Source of the DNA: JANJTB01 sp032027125 | Lineage (GTDB): Bacteria > Bacteroidota > Ignavibacteria > Kapaibacteriales > UBA2268 | Assembly (NCBI GenBank): GCA_032027125.1 | Contig: JAVSMQ010000001.1 | Location: forward strand, 1,752,556-1,816,555 | Reading direction: 5' to 3' | Length of the DNA: 64,000 bases | Part shown: piece by piece, positions 52,259-61,492 of the stretch | Layout: each line of letters starts with the position of its first letter | How positions within the stretch are numbered: position 1 is the stretch's first letter | Program-made: the position numbers and the translations under genes | Notes under the pieces: model-generated | What the model saw: only the letters and a program-made list of their open reading frames with translations | What the model was told of the DNA's origin: nothing | Database searches by the model: none

Positions 52259-53758
52259 ATGAATATACTAACAAAAGTTCAGGCGGTTTCAGCAGACAAA
52301 TATGCTATGGATGATTGCGGAGTACCGTCAGCAATTCTAATGGAAAATGCAGCAAGGTCTGCGTTTGAGATTTTATCCGAAAAAATAAGTAAGGATTCAA
52401 AGATATGTATTTTATGCGGCTCCGGCAATAATGGCGGTGACGGCTTTGCATTGGCGCGGCATCTGATTGCAAACGGTTATTTCAGAACAACCGTATTTTC
52501 GATAGCAGACAAATCAAAAATGAGCGACGAGTCACTCAATAATTATCAAATTTGTTCAAATCTGGAAATCCCGATATTTTATTTTTATAATTTAGATGAA
52601 TTTTACGGGCTTGATAAAGATTTTGACTGTTACGTCGAGGCTCTTACCGGCATCGGCGGAGATGAAAATCTTAGAGAATTTTTAAGTTCGCTTTTGAAAA
52701 TAATAAACGGACGGAAAGGATTCAAAGCCACAATTGATTTGCCGGCAGGATTAAATCCCGATACCGGAAAAGCTCATCCGGATGCTTTCAAAGCAGACCT
52801 GACTATTTCGATGTTTGCTCCAAAACTTGGTATGTATCTGAAGGACGGCAGAAATTTGTGCGGAGAAATCAGAACCGCATCATTGGGCATACCTCTGGAT
52901 ATTATCAAGAAATTCTCAACAATTAATATTTACCGGAATGAGGATATTCGTAATATCTTAAAAATCAGAGATAATTCTTCTTCAAAATTTGATTTCGGCA
53001 ATGTATTAATCATTGCAGGGTCAGCCGCATATCCTGGAGCGGCGGCATTGACAGCTAATGCCGCCGTCAGAGCAGGTGCCGGTTTGGTGCATTTAGCATC
53101 TACAGAATTTCTTCCTGCACTTTTTCCCGAAGTTATCAGGATAAATTTAGAAAGAAATTCAGACGGGACAATTAATAAATCCAACAGACTGAAACTGCAT
53201 GATAGTATTCAAAAAGCTGATGCCATAGCAATCGGACCCGGAATCGGGGATAATAAAGAAACCTTAGATATGATTATGGCATTAATCAGAGAATTTCCCG
53301 ATAAGAAATTTGTGATTGATGCTGACGGGCTTAAATGTTTATCTGCTGATAAACTGCTGAATCAAAATATCGTAATTACTCCCCATCTGTATGAGTTTGC
53401 AAGGTTAATCGCCAAATCGCCGGAGGATATTTCAGGCAGAGAATACGAATTGACAAATGAATATGCCAGAAGATTAAATTGTGTTCTGCATCTGAAATCC
53501 GTCCCGTCAATAACAAGCAACGGACAGCAGACTGCACTATGCACAAATGGAAACCCCGGTATGGCAACAGGTGGTAGCGGAGACGTCCTGACAGGCATAA
53601 TAAGTGCTTATCTCGGCATGGGTATAGCTCCTTTCGAAGCGGCATCACTTGGTGCATTTATCCATTCCAAAGCAGGAGACCTCTACACGAAAAGCCACTC
53701 TCAGGAGTCACTTAAAGCCGGAGATTTAATTGAGTTTCTTAAATATGTTTTGGATTAG
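52259..53758 (+). CDS. nnr: Bifunctional NAD(P)H-hydrate epimerase and dehydratase
   Basis: A 499-residue fusion. Residues 1-215 are the epimerase (YjeF N-terminal): ILCGSGNNGGDGFALARHLI and DLPAGLNPDTG. Residues 235-495 are the ADP/ATP-dependent dehydratase (YjeF C-terminal) with AIAIGPGIGDNKE, VIDADGLKCL, TPHLYEFARL and NGNPGMATGGSGDVLTGIIS. Together they repair damaged NAD(P)H hydrates (NADHX, NADPHX) in the cytoplasm. Length and order match E. coli YjeF/Nnr. The VanZ-like gene starts nine bases after its stop, so the two share a transcript. Confidence 0.94.
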   Translation: MNILTKVQAVSADKYAMDDCGVPSAILMENAARSAFEILSEKISKDSKICILCGSGNNGGDGFALARHLIANGYFRTTVFSIADKSKMSDESLNNYQICSNLEIPIFYFYNLDEFYGLDKDFDCYVEALTGIGGDENLREFLSSLLKIINGRKGFKATIDLPAGLNPDTGKAHPDAFKADLTISMFAPKLGMYLKDGRNLCGEIRTASLGIPLDIIKKFSTINIYRNEDIRNILKIRDNSSSKFDFGNVLIIAGSAAYPGAAALTANAAVRAGAGLVHLASTEFLPALFPEVIRINLERNSDGTINKSNRLKLHDSIQKADAIAIGPGIGDNKETLDMIMALIREFPDKKFVIDADGLKCLSADKLLNQNIVITPHLYEFARLIAKSPEDISGREYELTNEYARRLNCVLHLKSVPSITSNGQQTALCTNGNPGMATGGSGDVLTGIISAYLGMGIAPFEAASLGAFIHSKAGDLYTKSHSQESLKAGDLIEFLKYVLD

Positions 53759-53767
53759 AATTTTACT

Positions 53768-54154
53768 GTGATATTAAAAAGGTTTCTTTTCACCCTGCCA
53801 TTTTTTATTGCTGCAGGCACAATTTTACTGCTGTCTTCTCAAACGGATGTACCGGATTTAAATAGTGTTTTCGTGGGTTTTGACAAGGTTCTTCATTTAG
53901 TTTTATACTTTATTTACGGACTGACTATACAATTTATGGTAATCGGCAATTTTCCGGAATCATCAAAAAAGAAACAGATTATAATATCGCTGGCGATTGG
54001 TGTTATATTTGGTGTGATTGATGAATATTATCAATCTTTTCAACCCGGTAGAATCCCGGATATTGTTGATTGGGCTGCCGATTCTATCGGAATTTTAATT
54101 TCACTGTTGTTTTTTGGTTTAATTAAACGCAGGATGCAGAATTTGCTGACATAG
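53768..54154 (+). CDS. VanZ-like membrane protein
   Basis: A 128-residue protein with four hydrophobic helices, starting at GTG. VanZ-family signatures are present: FDKVLHLVLYFIYGL and GVIDEYYQSFQPGRIPDIVD followed by WAADSIG. VanZ of enterococci lowers teicoplanin susceptibility; distant bacterial homologues like this one are mostly uncharacterised, so antibiotic resistance should not be assumed. It is co-transcribed with nnr. Confidence 0.83.
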   Translation: MILKRFLFTLPFFIAAGTILLLSSQTDVPDLNSVFVGFDKVLHLVLYFIYGLTIQFMVIGNFPESSKKKQIIISLAIGVIFGVIDEYYQSFQPGRIPDIVDWAADSIGILISLLFFGLIKRRMQNLLT

Positions 54155-54231
54155 TTGATTATAATTTTGAAATAATAATAATCAGATTTAGAGAATTAGC
54201 CAAAATATACACAAAACCGGACTTTATAAAA

Positions 54232-54804
54232 ATGGACAAACAATACGTTGAAGATAAGGTTTTTAAAGAGATAGATTTTACATCTGAAAGAATTACAAAA
54301 AGTGAGTTTGATAACTGCTCTTTCAACAGATGCAATTTCACAAATACAGATTTATCGGAAATGGTTTTTTCTGATTGTAGATTCGAGAATTGTGATTTGA
54401 GTCTGGCGAAATTGAAAAATTCCGAATTTAAAGAAACAGAATTCAAAAACTGCAAGATGCTTGGACTTCGTTTTGACCAGTGTAATAATTTCCTGTTATC
54501 TTTTAATTTTGAGGATTGTATTCTCAATTACTCGTCCTTTTTCAAACTAAAATTGAAAAATACAAAATTTATCAATTGCAAAATGGAAGGAGTAGAATTT
54601 GGATTGTCCGACCTGACAAGCTCAACATTTCAGAATTGCGACCTAAGCCGGGCAATATTTGAAAATACAGTATTAACAGGTGCCGATTTACGTACATCTT
54701 ACAATTTCTCAATTGACCCTGAATTAAATCGCATAAATAATGCTAAGTTCACGCTCAGAGATGTTGGCGGACTATTGGATAAGTACAATATCATCATTGA
54801 GTAA
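54232..54804 (+). CDS. Pentapeptide-repeat protein
   Basis: A 190-residue protein made of tandem five-residue repeats (F-x-x-C-x / A-D/N-L-x-x), e.g. FDNCSFNRCNFTNTDLSEMV, FENCDLSLAKLKNSEFKETE and GADLRTSYNFSIDP at the end. It should form a right-handed quadrilateral beta-helix. Length and cysteine-rich repeats resemble Qnr/MfpA-like DNA mimics that bind gyrase, but many pentapeptide proteins have other or unknown roles. It lies alone downstream of the VanZ-like gene. No signal peptide. Confidence 0.85.
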   Translation: MDKQYVEDKVFKEIDFTSERITKSEFDNCSFNRCNFTNTDLSEMVFSDCRFENCDLSLAKLKNSEFKETEFKNCKMLGLRFDQCNNFLLSFNFEDCILNYSSFFKLKLKNTKFINCKMEGVEFGLSDLTSSTFQNCDLSRAIFENTVLTGADLRTSYNFSIDPELNRINNAKFTLRDVGGLLDKYNIIIE

Positions 54805-54884
54805 ACGCTATATACATATAAACTTATTGTGCATACAGGCTTAAGTTTATTTTAATAATTATTTAAAATTATGAACATCTTTTT

Positions 54885-55565
54885 ATGAAAATAAATGCAA
54901 TTATAACAGGTGCTACCGGGATGGTAGGCAAGGGTGTTTTACTGGAATGTCTTGATAGTACGGATGTTGAATCTGTTCTAATAATCAGCCGGCGTCCAAT
55001 TGGGATGAAACATACAAAGTTGAAAGAAATAATCCTTTCGAACTTTTTTGATTTATCTTCAGTTACTGAGGAGTTGAAAGGGTATAATGCCTGCTTTTTT
55101 TGTTTGGGTGTTTCATCTTTAGGTAAATCCGAACAGGTTTATACAAATTTAACTTATCATTTGACTACCCATTTTGCCGATGCTTTGATTAAACAAAATC
55201 CTGATATGACATTTTGTTATGTTTCAGGTGCCGGTACCGACAGTACAGAGAAGGGAAAATTTATGTGGGCACGAGTAAAAGGCAGGACTGAAAATGCAAT
55301 TTTAGCAATGCCATTCAGAGCGAAATATATGTTCAGACCCGGAATCATAATACCTGAAAAAGGGGTCAAGTCAAGAACTAAGCTCTACAACTCAATTTAT
55401 GTAATTTTGAAACCTTTACTTCCATATATGAAAAATTTATTCCCCAAATCCATAACTACAAGTATCAATGTCGGCAAAGCAATGATAAATGTTACATTAA
55501 ACGGTTATGGAAAATCATATTTAGAGAATAATGACATCAATATAGCAGCAGGAAAAGGTGCATGA
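54885..55565 (+). CDS. NAD(P)-binding epimerase-like protein (HTATIP2/atypical SDR type)
   Basis: A 226-residue Rossmann protein with the nucleotide motif IITGATGMVGKGVLLECLDS near the start and a central CFFCLGVSSLGKS strand. FCYVSGAGTDSTEKGKFMWA, then RVKGRTENAI with the motif's Lys, is typical of atypical short-chain dehydrogenases related to HTATIP2. The active-site Tyr-x3-Lys is replaced by a W-x-R-V-K arrangement. Substrate unknown. It is separated by 80 bases from its neighbours and is probably monocistronic. Confidence 0.8.
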   Translation: MKINAIITGATGMVGKGVLLECLDSTDVESVLIISRRPIGMKHTKLKEIILSNFFDLSSVTEELKGYNACFFCLGVSSLGKSEQVYTNLTYHLTTHFADALIKQNPDMTFCYVSGAGTDSTEKGKFMWARVKGRTENAILAMPFRAKYMFRPGIIIPEKGVKSRTKLYNSIYVILKPLLPYMKNLFPKSITTSINVGKAMINVTLNGYGKSYLENNDINIAAGKGA

Positions 55566-55650
55566 TTTTAAAGTTAATTATTAATAACAAGGTAAAAGCT
55601 GATGCCACGATTTATACTATGAGAATATTTATTATTAAATACATAAAATT

Positions 55651-56352
55651 ATGAACAACTTAATTGAATATATTCCGATTCTTACGACTATATTTGCTGT
55701 TTTTTTCACACGTGAAATATATAATCACTATAAAGTCAGAAAAACCAAATATCTGCTTTGGTGGACAATTGGTGTAATGACATTCGGATTAGGAACTCTT
55801 GCTGAAAGTATTCATGTTTTAGCAGGTTGGAACATTATTAATCTAAAATACTGGTATATTACCGGTGCATTACTGGGTGGATTTCCTCTTGCCCAAGGTT
55901 CCGTTTATCTTCTTTTGAACAAGAGATTTGCAGATATAACATCAGTTATATTTATTGCCATAATAATTATAGCGTCTGTTTTTGTAATCTTAACACCTGT
56001 ATCAATTCCCGATACTTATGATTGGAGGCTTACCGGAGCGATATTTTCATGGAAATGGGTAAGATATTTTTCTCCGTTTATAAATACTTATTCCTTCATA
56101 TTTTTGGTCGGCGGCGCTGTATATTCTGCAGTTTATTATTTTAAAAAGAGTGACCGTCAGGCTCAGTTCAAAGGAAATATATTCATCGCAATAGGCGGAT
56201 TACTGCCGGGAATAGGAGGCACATTCACAAGGATGGGGTATGTTGAAGTGTTATTTGTTACCGAACTGATTGGACTTCTTTTAATTTATTTCGGATACAG
56301 AATAATAAAAAAGAATAAGATGATAGTAAGAAAATTGGAATCATTGAATTAA
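55651..56352 (+). CDS. Hypothetical seven-helix membrane protein
   Basis: A 233-residue protein with about seven hydrophobic helices (IPILTTIFAVFFTREIY; LLWWTIGVMTFGLGTLAESI; ITSVIFIAIIIIASVFVILT; INTYSFIFLVGGAVYSAVYY; FIAIGGLLPGIGGTF; VLFVTELIGLLLIYFGYRII) and a basic C-terminus, so the tail is likely cytoplasmic. Helix number recalls small seven-TM sensor or carrier proteins, but I recognise no family. It is followed by a terminator shared with the convergent TPR/transglutaminase gene. Confidence 0.65.
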   Translation: MNNLIEYIPILTTIFAVFFTREIYNHYKVRKTKYLLWWTIGVMTFGLGTLAESIHVLAGWNIINLKYWYITGALLGGFPLAQGSVYLLLNKRFADITSVIFIAIIIIASVFVILTPVSIPDTYDWRLTGAIFSWKWVRYFSPFINTYSFIFLVGGAVYSAVYYFKKSDRQAQFKGNIFIAIGGLLPGIGGTFTRMGYVEVLFVTELIGLLLIYFGYRIIKKNKMIVRKLESLN

Positions 56353-56498
56353 AAAATTAAAAGTGAGAAAGTATTTCTACTTCCCAAAAGTGTCAATGTT
56401 AAGCTCCTTATAATTTTATTGATATGTTTGAGTAAAGAAAAATAGCAGGGATATCAAAAGCTAAGCAGGTGAGTATTTTTTACATTTACGATATTGAA

Positions 56499-56537
56499 AA
56501 AATCCCTTCATAATTATAATAATAATGAAGGGATTTT
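56499..56537. terminator. Bidirectional terminator
   Basis: AAAATCCCTTCAT pairs with ATGAAGGGATTTT around a 13-base AT loop. It lies between the convergent membrane-protein gene and the 1252-residue protein gene. Confidence 0.85.
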
Positions 56538-56573
56538 AGAATTTATACAAGATTAATGATAACTTGTATATCA

Positions 56574-59500
56574 TTAAATTTTCTTGAAAGCAATTTGTTT
56601 TGAGTCGTTTTTATAAATATTTTGGAAAAAATCTTTCACTTTTGAAAATTCATCCGGCTTTACAAATTTATTTTTTGTAGTAAGTTTTCTTTTAATTTTT
56701 ATCTCATTTTTATCAACAAAATAATTTACTGAATAAGATGCAAATTCGGATTCGAGATTCACAGATTCCAGTTTTTCAAACAGAACCATCCCCTTAGGAA
56801 TGGAAATGCTAATTATATCAATTGTACTGTCGTAAGGAGAAAATTCATAAAAGTCAAACGGGTATTTTCTTTCAATAGTAGAAAAAACCTGACTGGGCTG
56901 CAAACCATCAATAAATGGTATTTTGAAAGCAGCCAATCCCCCAATAGAAGTAAATACATTATCAACTTTGAATGAATACAGATATGTACAACTATCAGAA
57001 ATAGTATTGAGATTATCATCAAATTTTAAGTCTAAAAGCGAAATCTGAGGATAATCACTACCGATTGCTTCGGACATAACTTTCTTTTGCTCTTCAAAAG
57101 AAAGGTCACGGTAATTAGATCTGTGATTAGCTGCAATTCCGCCGGTTTTTAATGTGTTAACATTAACAACCATATTATCGTTATCAAATTTTACATTAAC
57201 ATTTCTTATTACGGAATTTGGAGTTCTATCTTCGGGATTTAATTTAAAAAGTGTATTTTCCTTTTTATTGTTTATTTCGAGTACCAATGAACCGAATAAA
57301 TCCCCGTAAATGGTTCCAAAAGGTAATTTATCCGAAGTAAGTTCTACATAATATTTTTTCTTGTCAATTTCTACCGTTGCAATACAATGGTTAAAATCAA
57401 TCGAAGGAAGTCTTAAATAGTTCTGCCCATAATCTCTCGTACAGACAAGCAGCCAGCCGGCTTCAATACCTACTTCCCTGCAAAGTGCAACAAAGAGAGT
57501 TGAGACATCTTTGCAGTCTCCGAGTTTTGAATTTATAACATCTGAAGCTTTTTGCGGTATAATTCCGCTTTGCAGGAAAGGCACATAGCTGTAACGAATA
57601 TTTTTTACAATATATTCATAAATTGATTTTGCTGCTTTTAATTTATCTTTAGGTGTACCATTTGGAAAGATTTCCCTGATAACTTCTTTTGTTTCATAAC
57701 ATGAATTAGCTTTATTGTTCACAATATCAAAATACCATTTTGAAACAAAATCCCAGTTTTTAATAGTTGAAATATCTAATAATTCTGCGAAATCCACAAT
57801 ATACGGCATGTACATTTCTGAATTTATCATTTTTTTATTTGTACGTTCCCAATTATATATCACAAAATCATCAACATTTTTGATTTCAGGTTTAAATTCT
57901 GAGTTTGACCAATGGTAATCAAATTTAACATCAGGACTTATAATCATTGAAAATTTGTTCTGCAGACAAGGATAATATGAATCAAAAAATTTCTTTGACC
58001 AAAAATGTTTTGATAAAGCACCGAACTGATAGTTCTGAGTTTTGTAAATCAAAAGAATTGCATCGCCCTCGGAAAGATTAGAAAACACTATATCCTCATC
58101 ATTTATTACAGCTTTAAGTTTTTCGCCGTTACTTTTGAGAACTTCAGCTTTTTCAATAACATAATTTTGATTCGGATAAGTAAAAATGCTGTATTCTTTA
58201 AAATTATCTATGCCGTAGGAAGACAAGACTTTGACAAGCAGATAAGTTCTTTCTTCCGAAGCTCCGCCTGAATAAACAACTTTGTTGGTTTGATTAATAA
58301 GTACAACAGCATTATCGGTTTTATTAAAGTCAGAAGATTGGTTATCTTTAAATATTTTATATAAATCAGGCTCGCTTAAATAATCAAACAATGGTTTTTT
58401 GTTATTCAAAGTTCTGATCTTCTCTCTAACTAAATAATGATATGGATTGTATTTAATACATTGATTATATTCATCGAGAGCAAGGTCTGTTTTATTCATT
58501 TCCTTGTAAGCATTACCAAGCTCATGCCTGTACCCATACTCATACGGGGCAATTTCAATACAACGTTTTAATAAATCAGCAGATGTTTGGTAGGCTCTCG
58601 AATCGAATAACGAATTAGCTTTATAATATACAAATCCGATTTCATTTGGATTTATTTCAATAACATCATCAATGAGAGCATTACATTTGTCACTATTGCC
58701 GATACTTTTGTAATCCTCTGTTAAACTTGAGATTGCACTTATATTATAATGTTCTTCAACATATTTTTCCAAAACGCTAATTCCTGAATTCAATTCATTT
58801 TTCAGATTTTTTTCCAAAACATATTTCAGAGAAACCATGTCGTATGAATCCGGAAATTCTTGATAACCTTTCTCAATTATTTCAATAAGCTGTTCGATTT
58901 TCTTTTCATTTGCATATAATTTTGCACTGAGCGGATAAACCAATATTTTGTAATGGGTTAAATCTTCCAGCTTTTTTAGATATTTGGCTGCATCTTCAAA
59001 CTTTTCATTTTGCAATGCTTCTTCAAATTCCCAAATCAAAGCAGACGGAAAATCCTGGTCGATTTCTCTAATTTTTTCGATTACAAGACTATAGTTTGTT
59101 CTATCATTTAGTCTGTAATATACTTTTGATAATTCACTAAGAATATAGCTTGAATTCGGGGCAAGTTTACGTGCCTTTAATAAAATATTCCGGTCTTCTG
59201 TAAGTTTTTCGTTCTGTTCGAGGCATTTGGCTAAAAGCAGATAGTTGAGAAGATTTGTTGAGTCGCTTTTAATTTTTGCATTAAAATATTCTTCTGCGAA
59301 ACCCTGAATTATTTCAGATTCAAATGTTTTTTCGACAATATATGGTTTATATTGAGCTGAAAATTTCAAGCCGTTTATAACTTCACCATTTAAATCGGTA
59401 ATTCTGGCTAAATAATTGCATCGGTTAATCTCGCTCATACCTATTTGCAACAAAATTCTGTTTGTTCCTTTGTGAATTTTAATTTTTGCAATATATGTAT

Positions 59501-60332
59501 CCAGTCCGTTATTTCTTTCTTCAGGAACATTAATAACAAACTTATCATTCATCCAGACTTTTAAAGAGCCTGAAGTGCCGATTCGGAATTGGTATATTCC
59601 TTCAATATCGCTGTCAAAAAATGTCTGCGCAAAAATAATTGAATTTGAAATACTGAAATTTTCTGTTAAATCCAGCCAACCTCCTTCAAAAGGTTTAACC
59701 TTATTAAACCATGAGACTTCGGCTCCATTTTTATTCGTAAATTTTGATTGGGGTTCAGGATTGGTAAGAGGTCCGTAATCGTTATCAAAACCGCTGCCGG
59801 AAATATTTTCAAAAGTACCTGCAATCTGCCAGTCTGCAATACTGCCAAGTTTTGTCGCAATTTGTTTAGCTTTGTCAAATTTATATTTGCTTTTGTATCT
59901 GACGGATAGTAATTCATAAGTCCATGCTTTTATAGTACCGTTAATCTTTGGGTTTTCAACTAATTCTTCCCAAAATTCGAAATGTTCTTCATCATTAAAA
60001 TCCGGTGCAGTTCCAAAAATCCGTGTAAACCACATTCCGAAAATATACGGATTGATTTCATTTGAAGATTTAATAAAACTTTTCATTGATTCGAGGGCTG
60101 AATTTTCATCATAATAGAGATCGGAGATGATTGCTTTTAAAATCAGTGCATCGCCCGCATCATTTCCATTTTCTCCGATTGTCTCGTTACAATAAACAAG
60201 TGCCTGTTTGTAATCATTTGAGTTAAAACTATTCCATGCTTTTTTAAAATTATCACTTGCATAGATTTGATAGTTACTCAGACAAAAAGAAATAAAACAT
60301 AACATCAGCCAAAAATACATTTTTTTAGACAT
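56574..60332 (-). CDS. Large TPR - DUF3857 - transglutaminase-like protein
   Basis: A 1252-residue protein with signal peptide (MYFWLMLCFISFCLSNYQIY; AAGG precedes the ATG). Residues 30-190 are helical repeats and 200-330 a beta-sandwich (FRIGTSGSLKVWMNDKFVIN). Residues 350-640 are TPR repeats (DLALDEYNQCIKYNPYHYLV). A DUF3857 domain (about 670-850) is followed by a transglutaminase-like domain with its triad cysteine in SKLGDCKDVSTLFVALCREV and histidine in IDFNHCIATVEI. This DUF3857-transglutaminase pairing is common in Bacteroidota periplasmic proteins of unknown substrate. Proteolysis or crosslinking in the periplasm is possible. Monocistronic. Confidence 0.85.
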   Translation of the reverse strand: MSKKMYFWLMLCFISFCLSNYQIYASDNFKKAWNSFNSNDYKQALVYCNETIGENGNDAGDALILKAIISDLYYDENSALESMKSFIKSSNEINPYIFGMWFTRIFGTAPDFNDEEHFEFWEELVENPKINGTIKAWTYELLSVRYKSKYKFDKAKQIATKLGSIADWQIAGTFENISGSGFDNDYGPLTNPEPQSKFTNKNGAEVSWFNKVKPFEGGWLDLTENFSISNSIIFAQTFFDSDIEGIYQFRIGTSGSLKVWMNDKFVINVPEERNNGLDTYIAKIKIHKGTNRILLQIGMSEINRCNYLARITDLNGEVINGLKFSAQYKPYIVEKTFESEIIQGFAEEYFNAKIKSDSTNLLNYLLLAKCLEQNEKLTEDRNILLKARKLAPNSSYILSELSKVYYRLNDRTNYSLVIEKIREIDQDFPSALIWEFEEALQNEKFEDAAKYLKKLEDLTHYKILVYPLSAKLYANEKKIEQLIEIIEKGYQEFPDSYDMVSLKYVLEKNLKNELNSGISVLEKYVEEHYNISAISSLTEDYKSIGNSDKCNALIDDVIEINPNEIGFVYYKANSLFDSRAYQTSADLLKRCIEIAPYEYGYRHELGNAYKEMNKTDLALDEYNQCIKYNPYHYLVREKIRTLNNKKPLFDYLSEPDLYKIFKDNQSSDFNKTDNAVVLINQTNKVVYSGGASEERTYLLVKVLSSYGIDNFKEYSIFTYPNQNYVIEKAEVLKSNGEKLKAVINDEDIVFSNLSEGDAILLIYKTQNYQFGALSKHFWSKKFFDSYYPCLQNKFSMIISPDVKFDYHWSNSEFKPEIKNVDDFVIYNWERTNKKMINSEMYMPYIVDFAELLDISTIKNWDFVSKWYFDIVNNKANSCYETKEVIREIFPNGTPKDKLKAAKSIYEYIVKNIRYSYVPFLQSGIIPQKASDVINSKLGDCKDVSTLFVALCREVGIEAGWLLVCTRDYGQNYLRLPSIDFNHCIATVEIDKKKYYVELTSDKLPFGTIYGDLFGSLVLEINNKKENTLFKLNPEDRTPNSVIRNVNVKFDNDNMVVNVNTLKTGGIAANHRSNYRDLSFEEQKKVMSEAIGSDYPQISLLDLKFDDNLNTISDSCTYLYSFKVDNVFTSIGGLAAFKIPFIDGLQPSQVFSTIERKYPFDFYEFSPYDSTIDIISISIPKGMVLFEKLESVNLESEFASYSVNYFVDKNEIKIKRKLTTKNKFVKPDEFSKVKDFFQNIYKNDSKQIAFKKI

Positions 60333-60799
60333 ATTAGACCTTATAAAAATAAATTATGATTTACACTTTAAAATATTTTAGGAGAAGAGCTAAATAACAC
60401 CTGAATCCTGTTTAAGTTATTTTCTCAAAAATATTAATACTCCTAATATTTGATGTAACAAAAATAGTAAATATTATTATCATAATATATATTATTTCTT
60501 TTTTTTGTATCAATTTTGTTCTTGATTTTGATTAAAATCCGAACAAAAATTTTTCTTTCCTGTCAAAAGTATAAAGTTTAAATCAATTAATGATAATATA
60601 TATTTTGTATATCTTCGTAANTCTTTTATAAGAGTGGTTTATAAATAAGTCCTTACACTATATTGCCAGAAAAGAATTGTTATAGTTGGAGATATTGATT
60701 TTTGTGAAATTTTAAAAATAAAAAAGTAAAATACACCTCAATAGATTATATTTTAAATTGTACAAAGAATAATATTCAAATTATAGATTAATCAAATAT
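60333..60799. other. AT-rich divergent intergenic region
   Basis: 467 bases with no gene, between the divergent transglutaminase-like and DUF1697 genes, with one undetermined base at 60621 that probably marks an assembly join. No tRNA, strong hairpin or convincing promoter was seen. Confidence 0.5.
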
Positions 60800-61348
60800 A
60801 TGGAAAGTATAAAATATCTTGCTCTGCTGAGAGGGATAAATGTCGGCGGGAATAATATTATCAGGATGGCTGATTTAAAATCAGGATTTGAAGATATGGG
60901 TTTTTCAGATGTTAAGACCTATATCCAGAGCGGCAATGTAATTTTCAAATCGGATGAGAAAGATAAAAGCGTGATGATTCATAAAATCGAGACTGAATTA
61001 TCCCAAAGATTTTCCTATAAATCAAAAATTGTCGTTATATCACACGAACACCTTGAAACTGTCGTTTCAAATGCACCTGAGGGTTATGGCACGCAGCCTG
61101 AGGAATTTAAATATGATGTTCTGTTTATGAAAGAGCCCCTGACTGCCGATGAAGCATTTCAAAGCATAAAAGTCAGAGAAGGTGTTGACTTTGTATCGGC
61201 AGGAAAAGATGTTTTATATTTCTCCAGACTTATCAGTAAAGCCGGACAGAGTTATTTGAACCAGGTTATATCACTTCCGATATACAAACAAATGACTATC
61301 AGGAACTGGAATACTACATCGAAACTGCTTAATTTGATGAATTTTTGA
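60800..61348 (+). CDS. DUF1697 family protein
   Basis: A 182-residue protein matching DUF1697 along its length: YLALLRGINVGGNNIIRMAD at the start, VKTYIQSGNVIFKSDEKDKS, and MTIRNWNTTSKLLNLM at the end are the family's three conserved blocks. The fold is alpha/beta; no biochemical function is established. No signal peptide. It is followed by 100 bases and then the helicase gene on the same strand. Confidence 0.9.
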   Translation: MESIKYLALLRGINVGGNNIIRMADLKSGFEDMGFSDVKTYIQSGNVIFKSDEKDKSVMIHKIETELSQRFSYKSKIVVISHEHLETVVSNAPEGYGTQPEEFKYDVLFMKEPLTADEAFQSIKVREGVDFVSAGKDVLYFSRLISKAGQSYLNQVISLPIYKQMTIRNWNTTSKLLNLMNF

Positions 61349-61492
61349 TAATCCATTTGTGAGAATTATTACGATTCATTTCGGCTAACAGAGTTCAATT
61401 TGACAGTTAACCCACTAAAAACTATCTTAATTCGTTAATATATAGTCTTGTGCATTTGGCACACATTATTTATATACCACAAGGTTTTGAAC

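Noticed and set aside
53768..54154. Glycopeptide resistance from the VanZ-like gene
   Set aside because: VanZ-like proteins are common membrane proteins of unknown role; no other van genes are present.
54232..54804. Quinolone resistance (Qnr) from the pentapeptide-repeat protein
   Set aside because: Repeat architecture alone does not show gyrase protection; no specific Qnr loop features can be confirmed.
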